NCBI RefSeq assembly: GCF_021502655.1
Contig: NZ_JAKFFT010000014.1
Coordinates: 1 to 64,000 of the forward strand
Reading direction: 5' to 3'
Length of the DNA: 64,000 nucleotides
Origin: Dyadobacter sp. CY347
GTDB lineage: Bacteria > Bacteroidota > Bacteroidia > Cytophagales > Spirosomataceae
How positions within the stretch are numbered: the first letter of the stretch is position 1; each line of letters opens with the position of its first letter. The notes under the pieces were generated by a model. It made no database searches and was not told the origin of the DNA. It worked only from the letters and a program-made list of their open reading frames with translations. A program made the position numbers and the translations under genes. Below, one piece after another: positions 49,016-58,374 of the stretch.

Positions 49016-50365
49016 TCAGGAGAAGGTTTTCCAGAGTAAAAAGAGGTTCAAACTGATTATAATCAGGGTAATTACACAGGCCAGAACGGTCAAAAATTTG
49101 GAGTTGGCAAAGCGTCCCATGATCTTACTGCTGGACGTAAAGAACACCAGCGGTACCACTGCAAAGCTTAGTTGCAACGACAAAATCACCTGGCTGAAAA
49201 CCAGCAGATCCGCCGTTCCTTTTTCCCCATATAAAGACGAAACGATTAAGGCAGGAATAATGGCAATACCTCTGGTAATGAGCCTGCGCAACCAAGGTTT
49301 GAGACGAATGTTCAGGAATCCTTCCATTACGATCTGCCCGGCCAGTGTGCCTGTCAACGTGGAACTTTGTCCGGATGCAAGCAGGGCCAATGCGAAAAAT
49401 ATCCCGGCCAGGCCGACGCCCAAAACCGGATCCAGCAGGTGATATGCGTCCGTTATGTCTGCAATTTCAAAGTGTCCGTTCGCGTGAAATGCGGTTGCTG
49501 CGAGGATTAAAATGGAGGCGTTAATGAAGAATGCAAGTGCCAGGGAGACCGTAGAATCGATGGTTGCGAAGCGTATGGCCGATTTTTTGCCTTCATCATT
49601 CCTGTTGTATGCCCTTGTCTGGACAATGCTGGAATGCAGGTAAAGATTATGTGGCATCACAGTTGCGCCCAAAATCCCTATCGCAATATAAAGCATTGCC
49701 GAATCGGTTACGATTTGTGTTTTTGGGATCAAACCGTCCACAATTCCGGCTATGGAAGGCTGCGAAACGATCATTTCATAGATAAAGCTGAGCAGGATAA
49801 TGCCCATTAAACCGGCTACAATGCTTTCAATAATCCGGAAACCTTTTTGTTGAAAATAAAGGACCAAAAGCACATCAAGCGCTGTAAAAACCACGCCCAC
49901 AGGCAATGGAAGGCCAAAAAGCAGGTTCAACGCAATGGCCGAACCGATCACTTCCGCAAGGTCCGTTGCGGCAATGGCAATTTCAGAAAGTATCCAAAGA
50001 ACAAAGGAAACCGGCCTGGAATAGTAATCGCGGCAGGCTTGTGCCAGGTCACGTCCCGACGCGATGCCCAGTTTAAGTGAAAGATGCTGCAACAGCATGG
50101 CAAACAGGTTGGAAATCAGGATCACAGACAGCAATGTGTAGCCAAATCGCGATCCGCCTTCGATATCTGTCGCCCAGTTTCCCGGGTCAATGTATCCCAC
50201 GGCAACCATTAGTCCGGGTCCCGTAAAAGCCATTAATTTCCGCCAAAATCCTGCCCCTTCCGGAACTGCTATGGACGAATGCACCTCCGATAAAGAAGCC
50301 AGCCTTCCACCTTCACCGGGTGTTATATCACGTGAGGGTTCTTTGATTTTCAAACTATCAATCAT
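49016..50365 (-). CDS. mntH: Nramp-family divalent metal transporter
   Basis: Proton-coupled Mn2+/Fe2+ importer of 449 residues with eleven or so helices. TM1 has VGYIDPGNWATDIEGG with the metal-binding DPGN motif (about residue 61), and TM6 has GATVMPHNLYLHSSIV with the MPH motif. Both mark true divalent metal carriers rather than Mg2+ or Al3+ variants. A roughly 45-residue N-terminal extension precedes TM1. It is divergent from a DtxR-family regulator, with palindromic sites in between, one next to its predicted start site. Confidence 0.96.
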   Translation of the reverse strand: MIDSLKIKEPSRDITPGEGGRLASLSEVHSSIAVPEGAGFWRKLMAFTGPGLMVAVGYIDPGNWATDIEGGSRFGYTLLSVILISNLFAMLLQHLSLKLGIASGRDLAQACRDYYSRPVSFVLWILSEIAIAATDLAEVIGSAIALNLLFGLPLPVGVVFTALDVLLVLYFQQKGFRIIESIVAGLMGIILLSFIYEMIVSQPSIAGIVDGLIPKTQIVTDSAMLYIAIGILGATVMPHNLYLHSSIVQTRAYNRNDEGKKSAIRFATIDSTVSLALAFFINASILILAATAFHANGHFEIADITDAYHLLDPVLGVGLAGIFFALALLASGQSSTLTGTLAGQIVMEGFLNIRLKPWLRRLITRGIAIIPALIVSSLYGEKGTADLLVFSQVILSLQLSFAVVPLVFFTSSSKIMGRFANSKFLTVLACVITLIIISLNLFLLWKTFS

Positions 50366-50390
50366 TTTTTAAAGCAGTTGTAATAAACAA

Positions 50391-50404
50391 TTTAGTTTAC
50401 TAAA
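50391..50404. promoter_or_regulatory. Palindrome TTTAGT-TT-ACTAAA at mntH start site
   Basis: A perfect inverted repeat with 2-base centre, 26 bases upstream of mntH and directly downstream of the minus-strand -7 box TATCTTTG (50414-50407), so it would cover the transcription start. This is where a repressor such as the adjacent DtxR-family protein would act. Confidence 0.55.
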
Positions 50405-50434
50405 AACAAAGATAAAAGTTTTTGTAAATATATT

Positions 50435-50450
50435 TTTAGGGTAGTCTAAA
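50435..50450. promoter_or_regulatory. Second site TTTAG-N6-CTAAA upstream of the mntR-like gene
   Basis: TTTAG (50435-50439) and CTAAA (50446-50450) share arms with the mntH palindrome and lie upstream of the +strand -7 box TACTTTTG (50477-50484) of the regulator gene. DtxR-family consensus sites have similar TTAG/CTAA arms. Confidence 0.45.
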
Positions 50451-50476
50451 TTTTTTATTTTCCGATTAGTAAGTCG

Positions 50477-50484
50477 TACTTTTG
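50477..50484 (+). promoter_or_regulatory. Promoter -7 box for the DtxR-family gene
   Basis: TACTTTTG matches TAnnTTTG and lies 26 bases before the predicted ATG at 50511. The divergent mntH box is at 50407-50414 on the other strand. Confidence 0.5.
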
Positions 50485-50510
50485 TTTATATCAAGATTAA
50501 TGCCTTGGTG

Positions 50511-51182
50511 ATGACTTCAATGCAAAACTCCTTCACAGAAGAAAATTATTTAAAGATCATTCACTCACTTTCCGGCCGCGAGGGCGTGGAGGTAAGCACG
50601 AATGCGCTGGCAGAAAGCACATCCACACGTGCGGCTTCAGTGACAGATATGTTACGGAAACTGGCGGATAAAGGATTAATCCATTACAAAAAATACCAGG
50701 GCGTAAGGCTTACCGACAGCGGCGAAAAGGTCGCGATCAAAGTGATCCGTAAGCATCGGCTGTGGGAAGTTTTTTTGGTTGAGAAACTGGGATTTGGCTG
50801 GGACGAGGTGCACGACATTGCGGAAGAATTGGAACATATCCCATCTGAGATCCTGGTAGAGAAGCTGGACACATTCCTGGGACATCCCAGATTTGATCCG
50901 CATGGCGATCCCATTCCGGATGCAAAGGGAAATCTGACGGAGCCGGATTATACCATTCTGACAGACATTCAGGTTGGCGAAAAGGTGTTAATGATGGGTG
51001 TCCTGGATCATGCGCCTTCTTTTTTGCAACATCTGGACAGGTCGGGCATTACGCTGGGTGCTGTGATAGAAGTGAAGGAAATTAATGAATATGATAAATC
51101 AGCTTCTGTACAAATAAACGGCGGTCAGACGTTGTTTATCAGTCTCGAGGTGTCCAAAAATTTACTGGTCCAGCGCCGATGA
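50511..51182 (+). CDS. DtxR/MntR-family metal-dependent regulator
   Basis: Iron- or manganese-responsive repressor. ATG 50511 is preferred over TTG 50505; ATG 50520 is also possible. The N-terminal winged HTH (FTEENYLKIIHSLSG, TRAASVTDMLRKLADKGLIH) is followed by the dimerisation domain with the metal-site pattern IRKHRLWEVFLVEKLGFGWD and EELEHIPSEILVEKLDTFLG, then a C-terminal FeoA/SH3-like domain (about 150-223). Divergence from mntH makes it the likely MntR of this genome. The shared TTTAG/CTAAA arms near the heme receptor suggest a wider regulon (inference). Confidence 0.92.
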   Translation: MTSMQNSFTEENYLKIIHSLSGREGVEVSTNALAESTSTRAASVTDMLRKLADKGLIHYKKYQGVRLTDSGEKVAIKVIRKHRLWEVFLVEKLGFGWDEVHDIAEELEHIPSEILVEKLDTFLGHPRFDPHGDPIPDAKGNLTEPDYTILTDIQVGEKVLMMGVLDHAPSFLQHLDRSGITLGAVIEVKEINEYDKSASVQINGGQTLFISLEVSKNLLVQRR

Positions 51183-51195
51183 GACTTCCCCAGCC

Positions 51196-52278
51196 ATGAG
51201 ATTGAAAATACTCGATCGTTACCTGATCAAAAATTTCCTGATAACCTACGTTTTCGTCGCATTCGTGATCGTGCTGATTATTTGCATGATCGATTACACG
51301 GAAAAAGTGGACGACTTTCTCGACAAAAAAGCGCCGCTGAACGAGATTATCATTGATTATTACTTCAATCTCATTCCATACTGGATCAATTACATCAGTC
51401 CGCTGATGGTTTTTATTGCCACCGTTTTCTTCACTTCGAGAATTGCGGCCCGCACGGAGATCATTGCGATGCTCAGCAGCGGGATCAGCTTTGGCCGTAT
51501 GCTTTTGCCGTATATGGTCGGCGCGACGGTTCTAGGATTTCTTACATTCATTCAGGTCGGGTGGATTTTGCCAAAAGCCAATAAGGTCCGTAACAGTTTT
51601 GAGAAGACATATGTGAAGCAGGAATTTTATTTCAGCGGTCATAATGTGCACATAACCATTGCCCCGGACGTGTATGCGTATCTGGAAAGCTATAATACGA
51701 TGACCAAAACGGGCAATAAGTTCACGATGGAAACGATCAAGGGCAATGTGCTTTTGCAGAAATTCTATGCGGATAAAATCGTCTGGCAGCCCAAAAAAGG
51801 AAAATGGACATTACAGAATTACCAGGTGCGGACATTGGACAGTTTGGGAGAAAAGCTGCGTGCGGGCGCAGAAATAGATACAACGATCAATTTATCCCCC
51901 AAAGATTTTGAAAGCGATTATAACCTTTTTGAAACATTCACATTACCCGAGCTGAATGCGTACATTGATCTTTTGAAAAGTCGCGGCGCGGATGGTCTGG
52001 AAGTTTATTTAATAGAAAAATACATTCGGTTTACCCAACCTTTCGCCATCCTGATCCTTACGGCGATTGGCGTGATTGTATCTGCCAGAAAAAGCCGACG
52101 TGGCGTTGGCTGGCAAATTGCACTCGGGTTTATGCTGGCGTTTATTTACATATTATTTTTCCTGTTGTCAAAAGGCGTGGCCGAGGCCGGCACGATCAAC
52201 ACATTGTTTGCGGTTTGGCTGCCCAACATTGTTTTTTCATGCATAGGGCTGATTTTGTATAAAACATTGCCCCGTTAA
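51196..52278 (+). CDS. LptF/LptG-family lipopolysaccharide export permease
   Basis: Inner-membrane subunit of the LptBFGC machine that extracts LPS. A 360-residue protein with six helices: LDRYLIKNFLITYVFVAFVI as TM1, NYISPLMVFIATVFFTSRIA as TM2, a periplasmic beta-jellyroll (about 135-250; AYLESYNTMTKTGNKF), and the last three helices after about 275. The START RLKILDRYLIKNFL is family-typical. It begins 13 bases after the regulator gene. Which of LptF or LptG it is cannot be decided here. Confidence 0.9.
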   Translation: MRLKILDRYLIKNFLITYVFVAFVIVLIICMIDYTEKVDDFLDKKAPLNEIIIDYYFNLIPYWINYISPLMVFIATVFFTSRIAARTEIIAMLSSGISFGRMLLPYMVGATVLGFLTFIQVGWILPKANKVRNSFEKTYVKQEFYFSGHNVHITIAPDVYAYLESYNTMTKTGNKFTMETIKGNVLLQKFYADKIVWQPKKGKWTLQNYQVRTLDSLGEKLRAGAEIDTTINLSPKDFESDYNLFETFTLPELNAYIDLLKSRGADGLEVYLIEKYIRFTQPFAILILTAIGVIVSARKSRRGVGWQIALGFMLAFIYILFFLLSKGVAEAGTINTLFAVWLPNIVFSCIGLILYKTLPR

Positions 52279-52281
52279 ATC

Positions 52282-53196
52282 ATGTTCTCACCCACGGCGC
52301 TGCGTTCGTATCTGCATCTTCATTTTCTGGTCCTGATCTGGGGTTTTACGGCCATTGTCGGTCTTATGGTCACCATTTCGCCGGTTTCGCTGGTTTTTTA
52401 CAGGACATTGTTTGCAGCGATGGGCTTGGGCGCGATAATATTTTTCAAGAAAAAGCAATTCAAAGCGGATAGCAGGGACATTATCCGAATGCTGGCTGTG
52501 GGTTTCATCCTATCCGCACATTGGATGTTGTTTTTCGCGTCGGCCCGTGTTTCTACCGCATCGGTCTGTTTGGCAGGAATGGCCACCACATCGCTATGGA
52601 CGAGTCTAATTGAACCACTGGTCAACAAAAGAAGCGTCCGGCCGCTCGAAGTAGGGTTGGGGATTCTGGCGTTTGCTGGTTTATATGTGGTTTTTAAATT
52701 TGAATTTGACCATGCCCTGGGCTTAGCACTCGCGCTGGCTTCCGCATTACTAGCCGCAATGTTTACCGTTGCCAACAGCAGGCTTGTGCAACGCATTGAC
52801 GCTTACATCATTACATTTTACGAAATGATCGGCGCAACGGTTTTCTCATTGTTTTTTGTAATGATATTCGAATGGCAGCGCTGGTCAAATGGCGAACCTT
52901 ACATTCCGGTTGCGAAAGATTGGATCTGGATATTATTCCTGGCTTTCATATGCACGGTTTACGCCAGCACCATGGCCACGCAGCTGATGAAGCAGTTTTC
53001 AGCCTATCTCATCAATCTGACCATTAATCTCGAACCGGTTTACGGCATTGCGCTGGCTTTTTTCTTTTTTGGCGAGAAGGAGCGGATGACTTCTGAATTT
53101 TACATGGGCACATTGCTCATATTACTCGCCGTGTTGCTTTACCCGCTGCTGATTAATACGGTTTTAGGTAAAAAAGGCGGGGAAGTCAGGAAATAA
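52282..53196 (+). CDS. EamA/DMT-family transporter
   Basis: A 304-residue inner-membrane protein with two tandem EamA domains of five helices each. HLHFLVLIWGFTAIVGLMV starts the first; the second starts near LALALASALLAAMFTVANSR, with NLTINLEPVYGIALAFFFFG near residues 250-270 carrying the conserved Glu-Pro. The family exports amino acids, sugars or metabolites. It begins 3 bases after the LptF/G gene, so they are probably co-transcribed. The substrate is unknown. Confidence 0.92.
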   Translation: MFSPTALRSYLHLHFLVLIWGFTAIVGLMVTISPVSLVFYRTLFAAMGLGAIIFFKKKQFKADSRDIIRMLAVGFILSAHWMLFFASARVSTASVCLAGMATTSLWTSLIEPLVNKRSVRPLEVGLGILAFAGLYVVFKFEFDHALGLALALASALLAAMFTVANSRLVQRIDAYIITFYEMIGATVFSLFFVMIFEWQRWSNGEPYIPVAKDWIWILFLAFICTVYASTMATQLMKQFSAYLINLTINLEPVYGIALAFFFFGEKERMTSEFYMGTLLILLAVLLYPLLINTVLGKKGGEVRK

Positions 53197-53255
53197 TCCA
53201 CGCACCCGAATGCGAAGACTCAACCGATAAAAAGAGCATATTAACTTATTACTGC

Positions 53256-53263
53256 TATTTTTG
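53256..53263 (+). promoter_or_regulatory. Promoter -7 box for first glycosyltransferase
   Basis: TATTTTTG fits TAnnTTTG and lies 23 bases before the ATG at 53287; no clear -33 element. It probably drives the three genes 53287-57350. Confidence 0.45.
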
Positions 53264-53286
53264 TCGACTTAATCAAAAGGTGTTCT

Positions 53287-54237
53287 ATGAATCCAGCGCG
53301 TTTACTACTGGTAATTCCATGCTACAACGAAGAGGCGATATTGCATCTGACCTATTCCAAACTGAGCGTTTACTACAACTCGCTTAAACAGCAGGGACTT
53401 ATCACAGCAGACAGCCGCATTTGTTTTGTCAATGACGGAAGCCGCGACAAAACCTGGAACATTATAGAAACCCTTTGCCAGCAGGATCCCAACATTATCG
53501 GCGTAGGACTATCCCGTAATTTCGGCCACCAAAGTGCTATTATGGCCGGTCTGGAAAAGAACATCGACAACTTCGACTGCTTCATCACCATCGATGCCGA
53601 CTTGCAGGACGACATGAACGCGATTGCAGCCATGGTCGAAAAGCACCGCGACGGCGCAATGGTGGTTTACGGCGTAAGAGGCGACAGAAGTTCCGACAGC
53701 TGGTTCAAGCGCGTTACTGCGGAAAGTTTTTATGTATTAATGCAAAAAATGGGCGTTCCGGTTGTCTTCAACCATGCCGATTTCCGGTTAATGGACCGCC
53801 GGGTTTTGCAGGAGTTGGGCAACTTCAAGGAGATTAATATGTTTCTGCGTGGCATTGTGCCGCTGGTGGGTTTCCGTAATGATAAGGTTTACTATAACCG
53901 ATTGGAACGTGAAGCCGGGGAAACGAAATATCCGCTGAGCAAAATGCTGCTTTTCGCATGGAATGGAATCACGTCGTTTTCTACATTCCCGATGCGCCTG
54001 GTTTTATATTTCGGCGTTTTCAATTTTTTGGTCGCAATGATCATTGTGGCTTATATTCTTTTCTCCTATCTGGTCGGTTACACCGTTCCCGGCTGGACTT
54101 CCACCATGCTGCCGCTCACGTTTTTCAGTGGTTCCAATATGATGGCGCTGGGGTTGATAGGAGAGTACATTGGCAAGATTTACGAAGAAGTAAAAGGCCG
54201 TCCTCGTTACATTATTGAAAAAACTTTAAATGAATAG
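53287..54237 (+). CDS. GT2 polyprenyl-phosphate sugar transferase (DPM1/GtrB-like)
   Basis: A 316-residue enzyme that probably loads a sugar on undecaprenyl phosphate at the inner face of the membrane. LLVIPCYNEEAILHLTYSKL is the GT2 start, CFVNDGSRDKTWNIIE near 55-70, FGHQSAIMAGLEK and TIDADLQDD (about 98-106) give the DxD-like nucleotide/metal site, and two C-terminal hydrophobic segments (about 233-258 and 268-290) anchor it. It overlaps the next gene by 8 bases. GtrB partners with a GT-C-type transferase, and the following gene is a candidate. Confidence 0.9.
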   Translation: MNPARLLLVIPCYNEEAILHLTYSKLSVYYNSLKQQGLITADSRICFVNDGSRDKTWNIIETLCQQDPNIIGVGLSRNFGHQSAIMAGLEKNIDNFDCFITIDADLQDDMNAIAAMVEKHRDGAMVVYGVRGDRSSDSWFKRVTAESFYVLMQKMGVPVVFNHADFRLMDRRVLQELGNFKEINMFLRGIVPLVGFRNDKVYYNRLEREAGETKYPLSKMLLFAWNGITSFSTFPMRLVLYFGVFNFLVAMIIVAYILFSYLVGYTVPGWTSTMLPLTFFSGSNMMALGLIGEYIGKIYEEVKGRPRYIIEKTLNE

Positions 54238-55663
54238 ATTTTATCGAAAATATCGGATCGTAGGCAACTGGATCAACATTTTATTAATGGTCACAGTCCT
54301 GGCTCCGTTATTCGCGCTCTCATATTTCAATCACCCTTCCCCGGCCGACGATTACTGTTACATCGATACAGTTTTCAAATTCGGCTGGCTCGAAGCCATG
54401 AATTATTACTATTCCGGCTGGACGGGCCGTTATTTCGGGATTTTTCTGAACCATTCCAATCCGCTCCTTTTTCACTGGATCAATGGTTTCAAAATTTTAC
54501 CGGTTATCCTGCTTTCGGGCGTGGTTTTCGCACTTTATAGCCTTTTCCGGCACCTGACGCCAACATTATCACGAATGGCGCATTTAGGATTTGCCGGGGT
54601 TGTTTTCTTCTTATATATCCTCAAAATCGCCAGCATGTCCGAGGCATTTTACTGGATGGCGGCATTTGTAACTTACACGATTCCAAACATCTTTACATTA
54701 CTCTGGATTGTGCTTGTGCTGCGCTGGTATCGCCAGGACACACAAACGGCGAAGATCCTTTTAAGCAGTTTGGCCGGATTCCTGGTTTTTGCTATCGTCG
54801 GAAGCAGCGAAACGAACCTGCTGATCATTGTTCTGCTCATCGGCGCTTGGTGGGTTTACCGGATTCTTTTTCACAGGAAAGTGGATGGTTTTATGATTGC
54901 AATGCTCGCTGTCTGCGCAATTTCCTGTTACTTGTATTTCAGCTCTCCGGGCAACCAGGCGCGCATCGGCGGCAATCCTTTGGGGGGTAATGTTCCTTTT
55001 TCGGTCATTTCTTCATTCAAAAAATTGGCCTTGCTGAGCTTCGACTGGATATTCCGTACGCCGCTGATTTTCTTTTCGTTAGCATGGCTTGTGGTGCTTT
55101 CCAGGCTTTCGGCCGGAGCAAGGAATTATTTTTCCATCCCGGTTTGGTATGCGGTGCTTTTATTCATTGGCGTGCTTTCTGCGCAACTTTTCCCTTCTTA
55201 TTATGGAGTAGGAATTGAGCCTACGCCGCGGGTGATCAACTGCGTTTACTTCTTTTTCCTGATTGGCTGGTTTTATGTGATTGGTGTGGTTTTTCATTAT
55301 TTCAAAAAAAGCAAAACCAATCAATTTCAATTCTCGGTGGTTCGCTATGGCATACTTTATGCCGTTCTGATCATTTCTATAAGCCTTTCGTTCTATCGCA
55401 GTGCCAATGTCCGTTTAATGTATTCGGATTTGATTCACGGCAAAGCGGCAGCATTTGATAAAGAAATGTATGCGCGCTATGACATGTTGAAAAATTCGAA
55501 AGAAAGCACAGTTTATCTGCCACCGATCCATTCCAAGCCATTTTCGATTTTTGTGGACGACGACATCAAGGACAATCCCGATCATTGGTGGAACAAATGC
55601 ATGGCCGGGTATTTCGGCAGGAAAGTTATTATCATGAAAGATTCGCAAGGTGAACAGCAGTAA
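54230..55663 (+). CDS. Polytopic membrane protein, DUF6056/GT-C-like
   Basis: A 477-residue protein with about eleven hydrophobic segments and a C-terminal soluble tail. The first loop contains HPSPADDYCYIDTVFKFG (about residues 30-48); an acidic pair in the first periplasmic loop is typical of GT-C glycosyltransferases that use polyprenyl-phosphate sugars. It overlaps the GtrB-like gene by 8 bases and the next membrane protein by 14. I infer that it transfers the lipid-linked sugar to a surface glycan; acceptor and sugar are unknown. Confidence 0.7.
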   Translation: MNRFYRKYRIVGNWINILLMVTVLAPLFALSYFNHPSPADDYCYIDTVFKFGWLEAMNYYYSGWTGRYFGIFLNHSNPLLFHWINGFKILPVILLSGVVFALYSLFRHLTPTLSRMAHLGFAGVVFFLYILKIASMSEAFYWMAAFVTYTIPNIFTLLWIVLVLRWYRQDTQTAKILLSSLAGFLVFAIVGSSETNLLIIVLLIGAWWVYRILFHRKVDGFMIAMLAVCAISCYLYFSSPGNQARIGGNPLGGNVPFSVISSFKKLALLSFDWIFRTPLIFFSLAWLVVLSRLSAGARNYFSIPVWYAVLLFIGVLSAQLFPSYYGVGIEPTPRVINCVYFFFLIGWFYVIGVVFHYFKKSKTNQFQFSVVRYGILYAVLIISISLSFYRSANVRLMYSDLIHGKAAAFDKEMYARYDMLKNSKESTVYLPPIHSKPFSIFVDDDIKDNPDHWWNKCMAGYFGRKVIIMKDSQGEQQ

Positions 55664-57350
55664 AAAGTTGGCCATAAGTGCCGCAATGACACTGCCCGTG
55701 GTGCTTTGGGTATTTGTCATCTTATATTATTCCGTCAACCTGCCCTGGTACGACGATTTCGACCCATTTCCTGATTTCCTGCGAAAGTGGATCACCGATC
55801 CGTCTTTTTTGGGCAGGTTAACATTGCTTTTCCAGCCCAATAACGAGCACCGTATGGTGATCGGAAAGCTCGTAACGCTGGCTTATTACTGGGTCACCGG
55901 GCATTTAAACTTCACTTTCCTGCACATTGCAGGCGCTTGCTTCACGCTTGGGACATTAAGGATCTTCTGGCTCTCTTTTGCGAAAACCAAGATCAACTGG
56001 TGGTATTTTTTGCCAGTCCCATTTTTGCTTTTCCAGTTACAATATCATCTCGTTTTCCTCTGGGCGATTTGCAGCTTGCAGCATCAGCCGGTCGTGTTTT
56101 TTATCAGCCTTTCTATGTTTCTTTTGTCAAGAAGCAGGTTTGGCTGGGCGGTTTTGGCGGCTGTGTGTGCAACTTATGCGATGAGTAACGGGATTTTCGT
56201 GTGGCCTGCAGGAGTGATGATACTTCTTTTAAGATCCAATTATAAGCAACTCACGATCTGGCTATTGGCAGGCGCGATTGCCGTAGGACTTTATTTTTAC
56301 GGAATGTCGGCGCAGGGCAATGAGTCCAGCATGGAATTCTTTGCCAAATATCCGCATTTATCGGTTTTAGGTTTCTTCGCGTTTTTAGGAGGCTTGTTTG
56401 ATTTCTTTCCTGAAAAAACCATTGTTGTCCGTTCTGCATTGCCGGTTTTGATGGGCTTCCTGGTTACGATCTGGGTGGCGATATGGTTATATAAACAGTT
56501 TCTTCCTTGGCTTACCCGCACATTCAACTGGCCGAAAAATACTCGTTATACCAGCCCGGAAACTTCCATCGACAAGAAAAACCAGGATATGTTTCTGCTG
56601 GGCATATTGACATTTTTGTTGGTTAATGCGTTGATTATCGGCTTACTAAGGCCGCGTTTCGGATTTTTTGTAATGATTGTCAGCAATTATAAAATGTATC
56701 CCGCGCTGTTTTTGACTGTGGCTTATCTTTCGTTCATTAATACTGTGAAAGGAAAACAAATCCAGGAATGGATTTTCCAATTTGCTTTAACAACAAGCGT
56801 GATCATTTGGGGATTTTCCATTTACGGTTATCTGCCGGTTATTGCAGAAAGGAATAAATACCTGACAGTCAATGGTTACAACCAGGAGCACAATGCATTT
56901 GGGCTCGGTCATGTGCCGTTTTCAAAAAGTGCTTTTTATGTGGATACGATGATGAAGCAGATGGTAAGCTGGGATGTTTTTAATTATCCCGATGCACCGG
57001 AAAAGCTGGCGGCAGAAATTGGCAAGATGCAAAATCCTGTTTCGGCAGAAGAAGGCATCGTGATTTCAACGCGAGACAGCATTTTGTATATCCACGATCC
57101 GCAAAGCAGCATGTGGCTCAACCGTAACAATGGTCATTATGCCTTTGTCAGGGACGCTAAGCAGCTTTATTTCTTCAAAATGACTCCGCAAGCATACTCG
57201 GGGAGGAATATTTTCAAGCAGTACGACAAAGGTGCCGACACCGCAATCCCACTCACTTCGCTCAAACCCGGATCCTATGATTTGGGCATCATTCACATTG
57301 AAAACGGAAAGTCGCAGGGCGGTATTCTTAGAAAAATTACAATCCCATAA
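55650..57350 (+). CDS. Polytopic membrane protein, GT-C-like
   Basis: A 566-residue protein starting at GTG 55650 (MNSSKKLAISAAMTLPVVLW), which overlaps the previous gene by 14 bases; ATG 55686 is an alternative. About ten to twelve hydrophobic segments cover residues 10-420, with NLPWYDDFDPFPDFLRKW in the first loop carrying the acidic pair expected of GT-C enzymes. A soluble C-terminal domain (about 430-566) follows, with a beta-rich end resembling a small periplasmic domain. It looks like a distant relative of the preceding protein. Function inferred only. Confidence 0.68.
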   Translation: MNSSKKLAISAAMTLPVVLWVFVILYYSVNLPWYDDFDPFPDFLRKWITDPSFLGRLTLLFQPNNEHRMVIGKLVTLAYYWVTGHLNFTFLHIAGACFTLGTLRIFWLSFAKTKINWWYFLPVPFLLFQLQYHLVFLWAICSLQHQPVVFFISLSMFLLSRSRFGWAVLAAVCATYAMSNGIFVWPAGVMILLLRSNYKQLTIWLLAGAIAVGLYFYGMSAQGNESSMEFFAKYPHLSVLGFFAFLGGLFDFFPEKTIVVRSALPVLMGFLVTIWVAIWLYKQFLPWLTRTFNWPKNTRYTSPETSIDKKNQDMFLLGILTFLLVNALIIGLLRPRFGFFVMIVSNYKMYPALFLTVAYLSFINTVKGKQIQEWIFQFALTTSVIIWGFSIYGYLPVIAERNKYLTVNGYNQEHNAFGLGHVPFSKSAFYVDTMMKQMVSWDVFNYPDAPEKLAAEIGKMQNPVSAEEGIVISTRDSILYIHDPQSSMWLNRNNGHYAFVRDAKQLYFFKMTPQAYSGRNIFKQYDKGADTAIPLTSLKPGSYDLGIIHIENGKSQGGILRKITIP

Positions 57351-57363
57351 ATCATTCGGGCAC

Positions 57364-57392
57364 TTGATAATGCGCTGAAAGGTGTATTTTTG
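57364..57392 (+). promoter_or_regulatory. Promoter for second glycosyltransferase and MBOAT genes
   Basis: TTG (57364-57366), an 18-base spacer and TATTTTTG (57385-57392) match the Bacteroidota promoter consensus well. The ATG at 57423 follows 30 bases later. Confidence 0.65.
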
Positions 57393-57422
57393 CCGCCGTA
57401 GGTCAAATAGCCAAACAGAAGA

Positions 57423-58370
57423 ATGTCTCAAATCCCTCAGATATCCATTGTCGCCCCGCTTTATAATGAGTCCGAGTCATTTCCGATGCTCATTCAGCGA
57501 ATCAATGCATTGATGGATTCCAGTCCGCTTGCTATCGAAGTTGTGCTCATCGATGATGGAAGTAAAGATGATACAGCACTCAAAATCAGGCAGCTTGCAC
57601 TTACAGACGAGCGTTATCATGGTGTATTTTTATCCAGAAATCACGGCCACCAACTCGCATTAACAGCCGGCATAGCCGCAGCGCGGGGCAGCGAAGCCCT
57701 TTTCGTGATCGACGGTGATTTGCAAGATCCACCCGAATTGCTTCCTGATTTTTATAAATTATTGAAAGAAGGGAATGATGTGGTCTACGCGGTCCGCAAG
57801 AAGCGTAAGGAAGGTTTTGTGAAGAAAATGGGCTATCATTTGTTCTATCGCATTTTGCGCTCTATTTCATATGTCGAAATCCCGCTGGACAGCGGCGACT
57901 TCGCATTGATCAGCCGTCGGGTTGTAGATGTCCTGAATAAAATGCCCGAAGAAAGCCGTTATCTGAGGGGAATGCGTTCCTGGATCGGGTTCAAACAGGT
58001 TGGTTTTGAGTATGAAAGGGATGCAAGGGCCGCGGGAGAATCCAAATATTCTTTCAAGCAATTATTCCAGCTGGCCTACAACGGAATTTTCAATTTCAGT
58101 GAATTTCCAATCAAATTCATGAGCCGGGTAGGCGTCATTGCCATCCTGATTTCTTTGTTTTATTTCATAGTTGTTGTGGTCAAAAAGATGTTCTTTGCCC
58201 AGGTTATAGAGGGTTTTACGTCTTTATTATTTGTAATTATCCTGTTCAGCGGCGTGCAGTTACTGGCGCTGGGCATCATTGGGGAATACGTTCTCCGCAT
58301 ATTTTTTCAGTCCAAAAATCGCCCTTTGTTTATTATTAAAGAGGAGATAGTCAACCGAGAGTACATTTGA
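57423..58370 (+). CDS. GT2 polyprenyl-phosphate sugar transferase (GtrB/ArnC-like)
   Basis: A 315-residue paralogue of the enzyme at 53287. ISIVAPLYNESESFPMLIQR, VVLIDDGSKDDTALKIRQ near 40-57, RNHGHQLALTAGIAAARGSE and VIDGDLQDPPELLPDFY (about 97-113) form the catalytic domain. ARAAGESKYSFKQLFQLAYN precedes two C-terminal transmembrane segments (about 235-260 and 268-292). It has its own promoter and is followed 4 bases later by an MBOAT gene. It should make another lipid-linked sugar, or the same one for another acceptor. Confidence 0.9.
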   Translation: MSQIPQISIVAPLYNESESFPMLIQRINALMDSSPLAIEVVLIDDGSKDDTALKIRQLALTDERYHGVFLSRNHGHQLALTAGIAAARGSEALFVIDGDLQDPPELLPDFYKLLKEGNDVVYAVRKKRKEGFVKKMGYHLFYRILRSISYVEIPLDSGDFALISRRVVDVLNKMPEESRYLRGMRSWIGFKQVGFEYERDARAAGESKYSFKQLFQLAYNGIFNFSEFPIKFMSRVGVIAILISLFYFIVVVVKKMFFAQVIEGFTSLLFVIILFSGVQLLALGIIGEYVLRIFFQSKNRPLFIIKEEIVNREYI

Positions 58371-58374
58371 GCTG

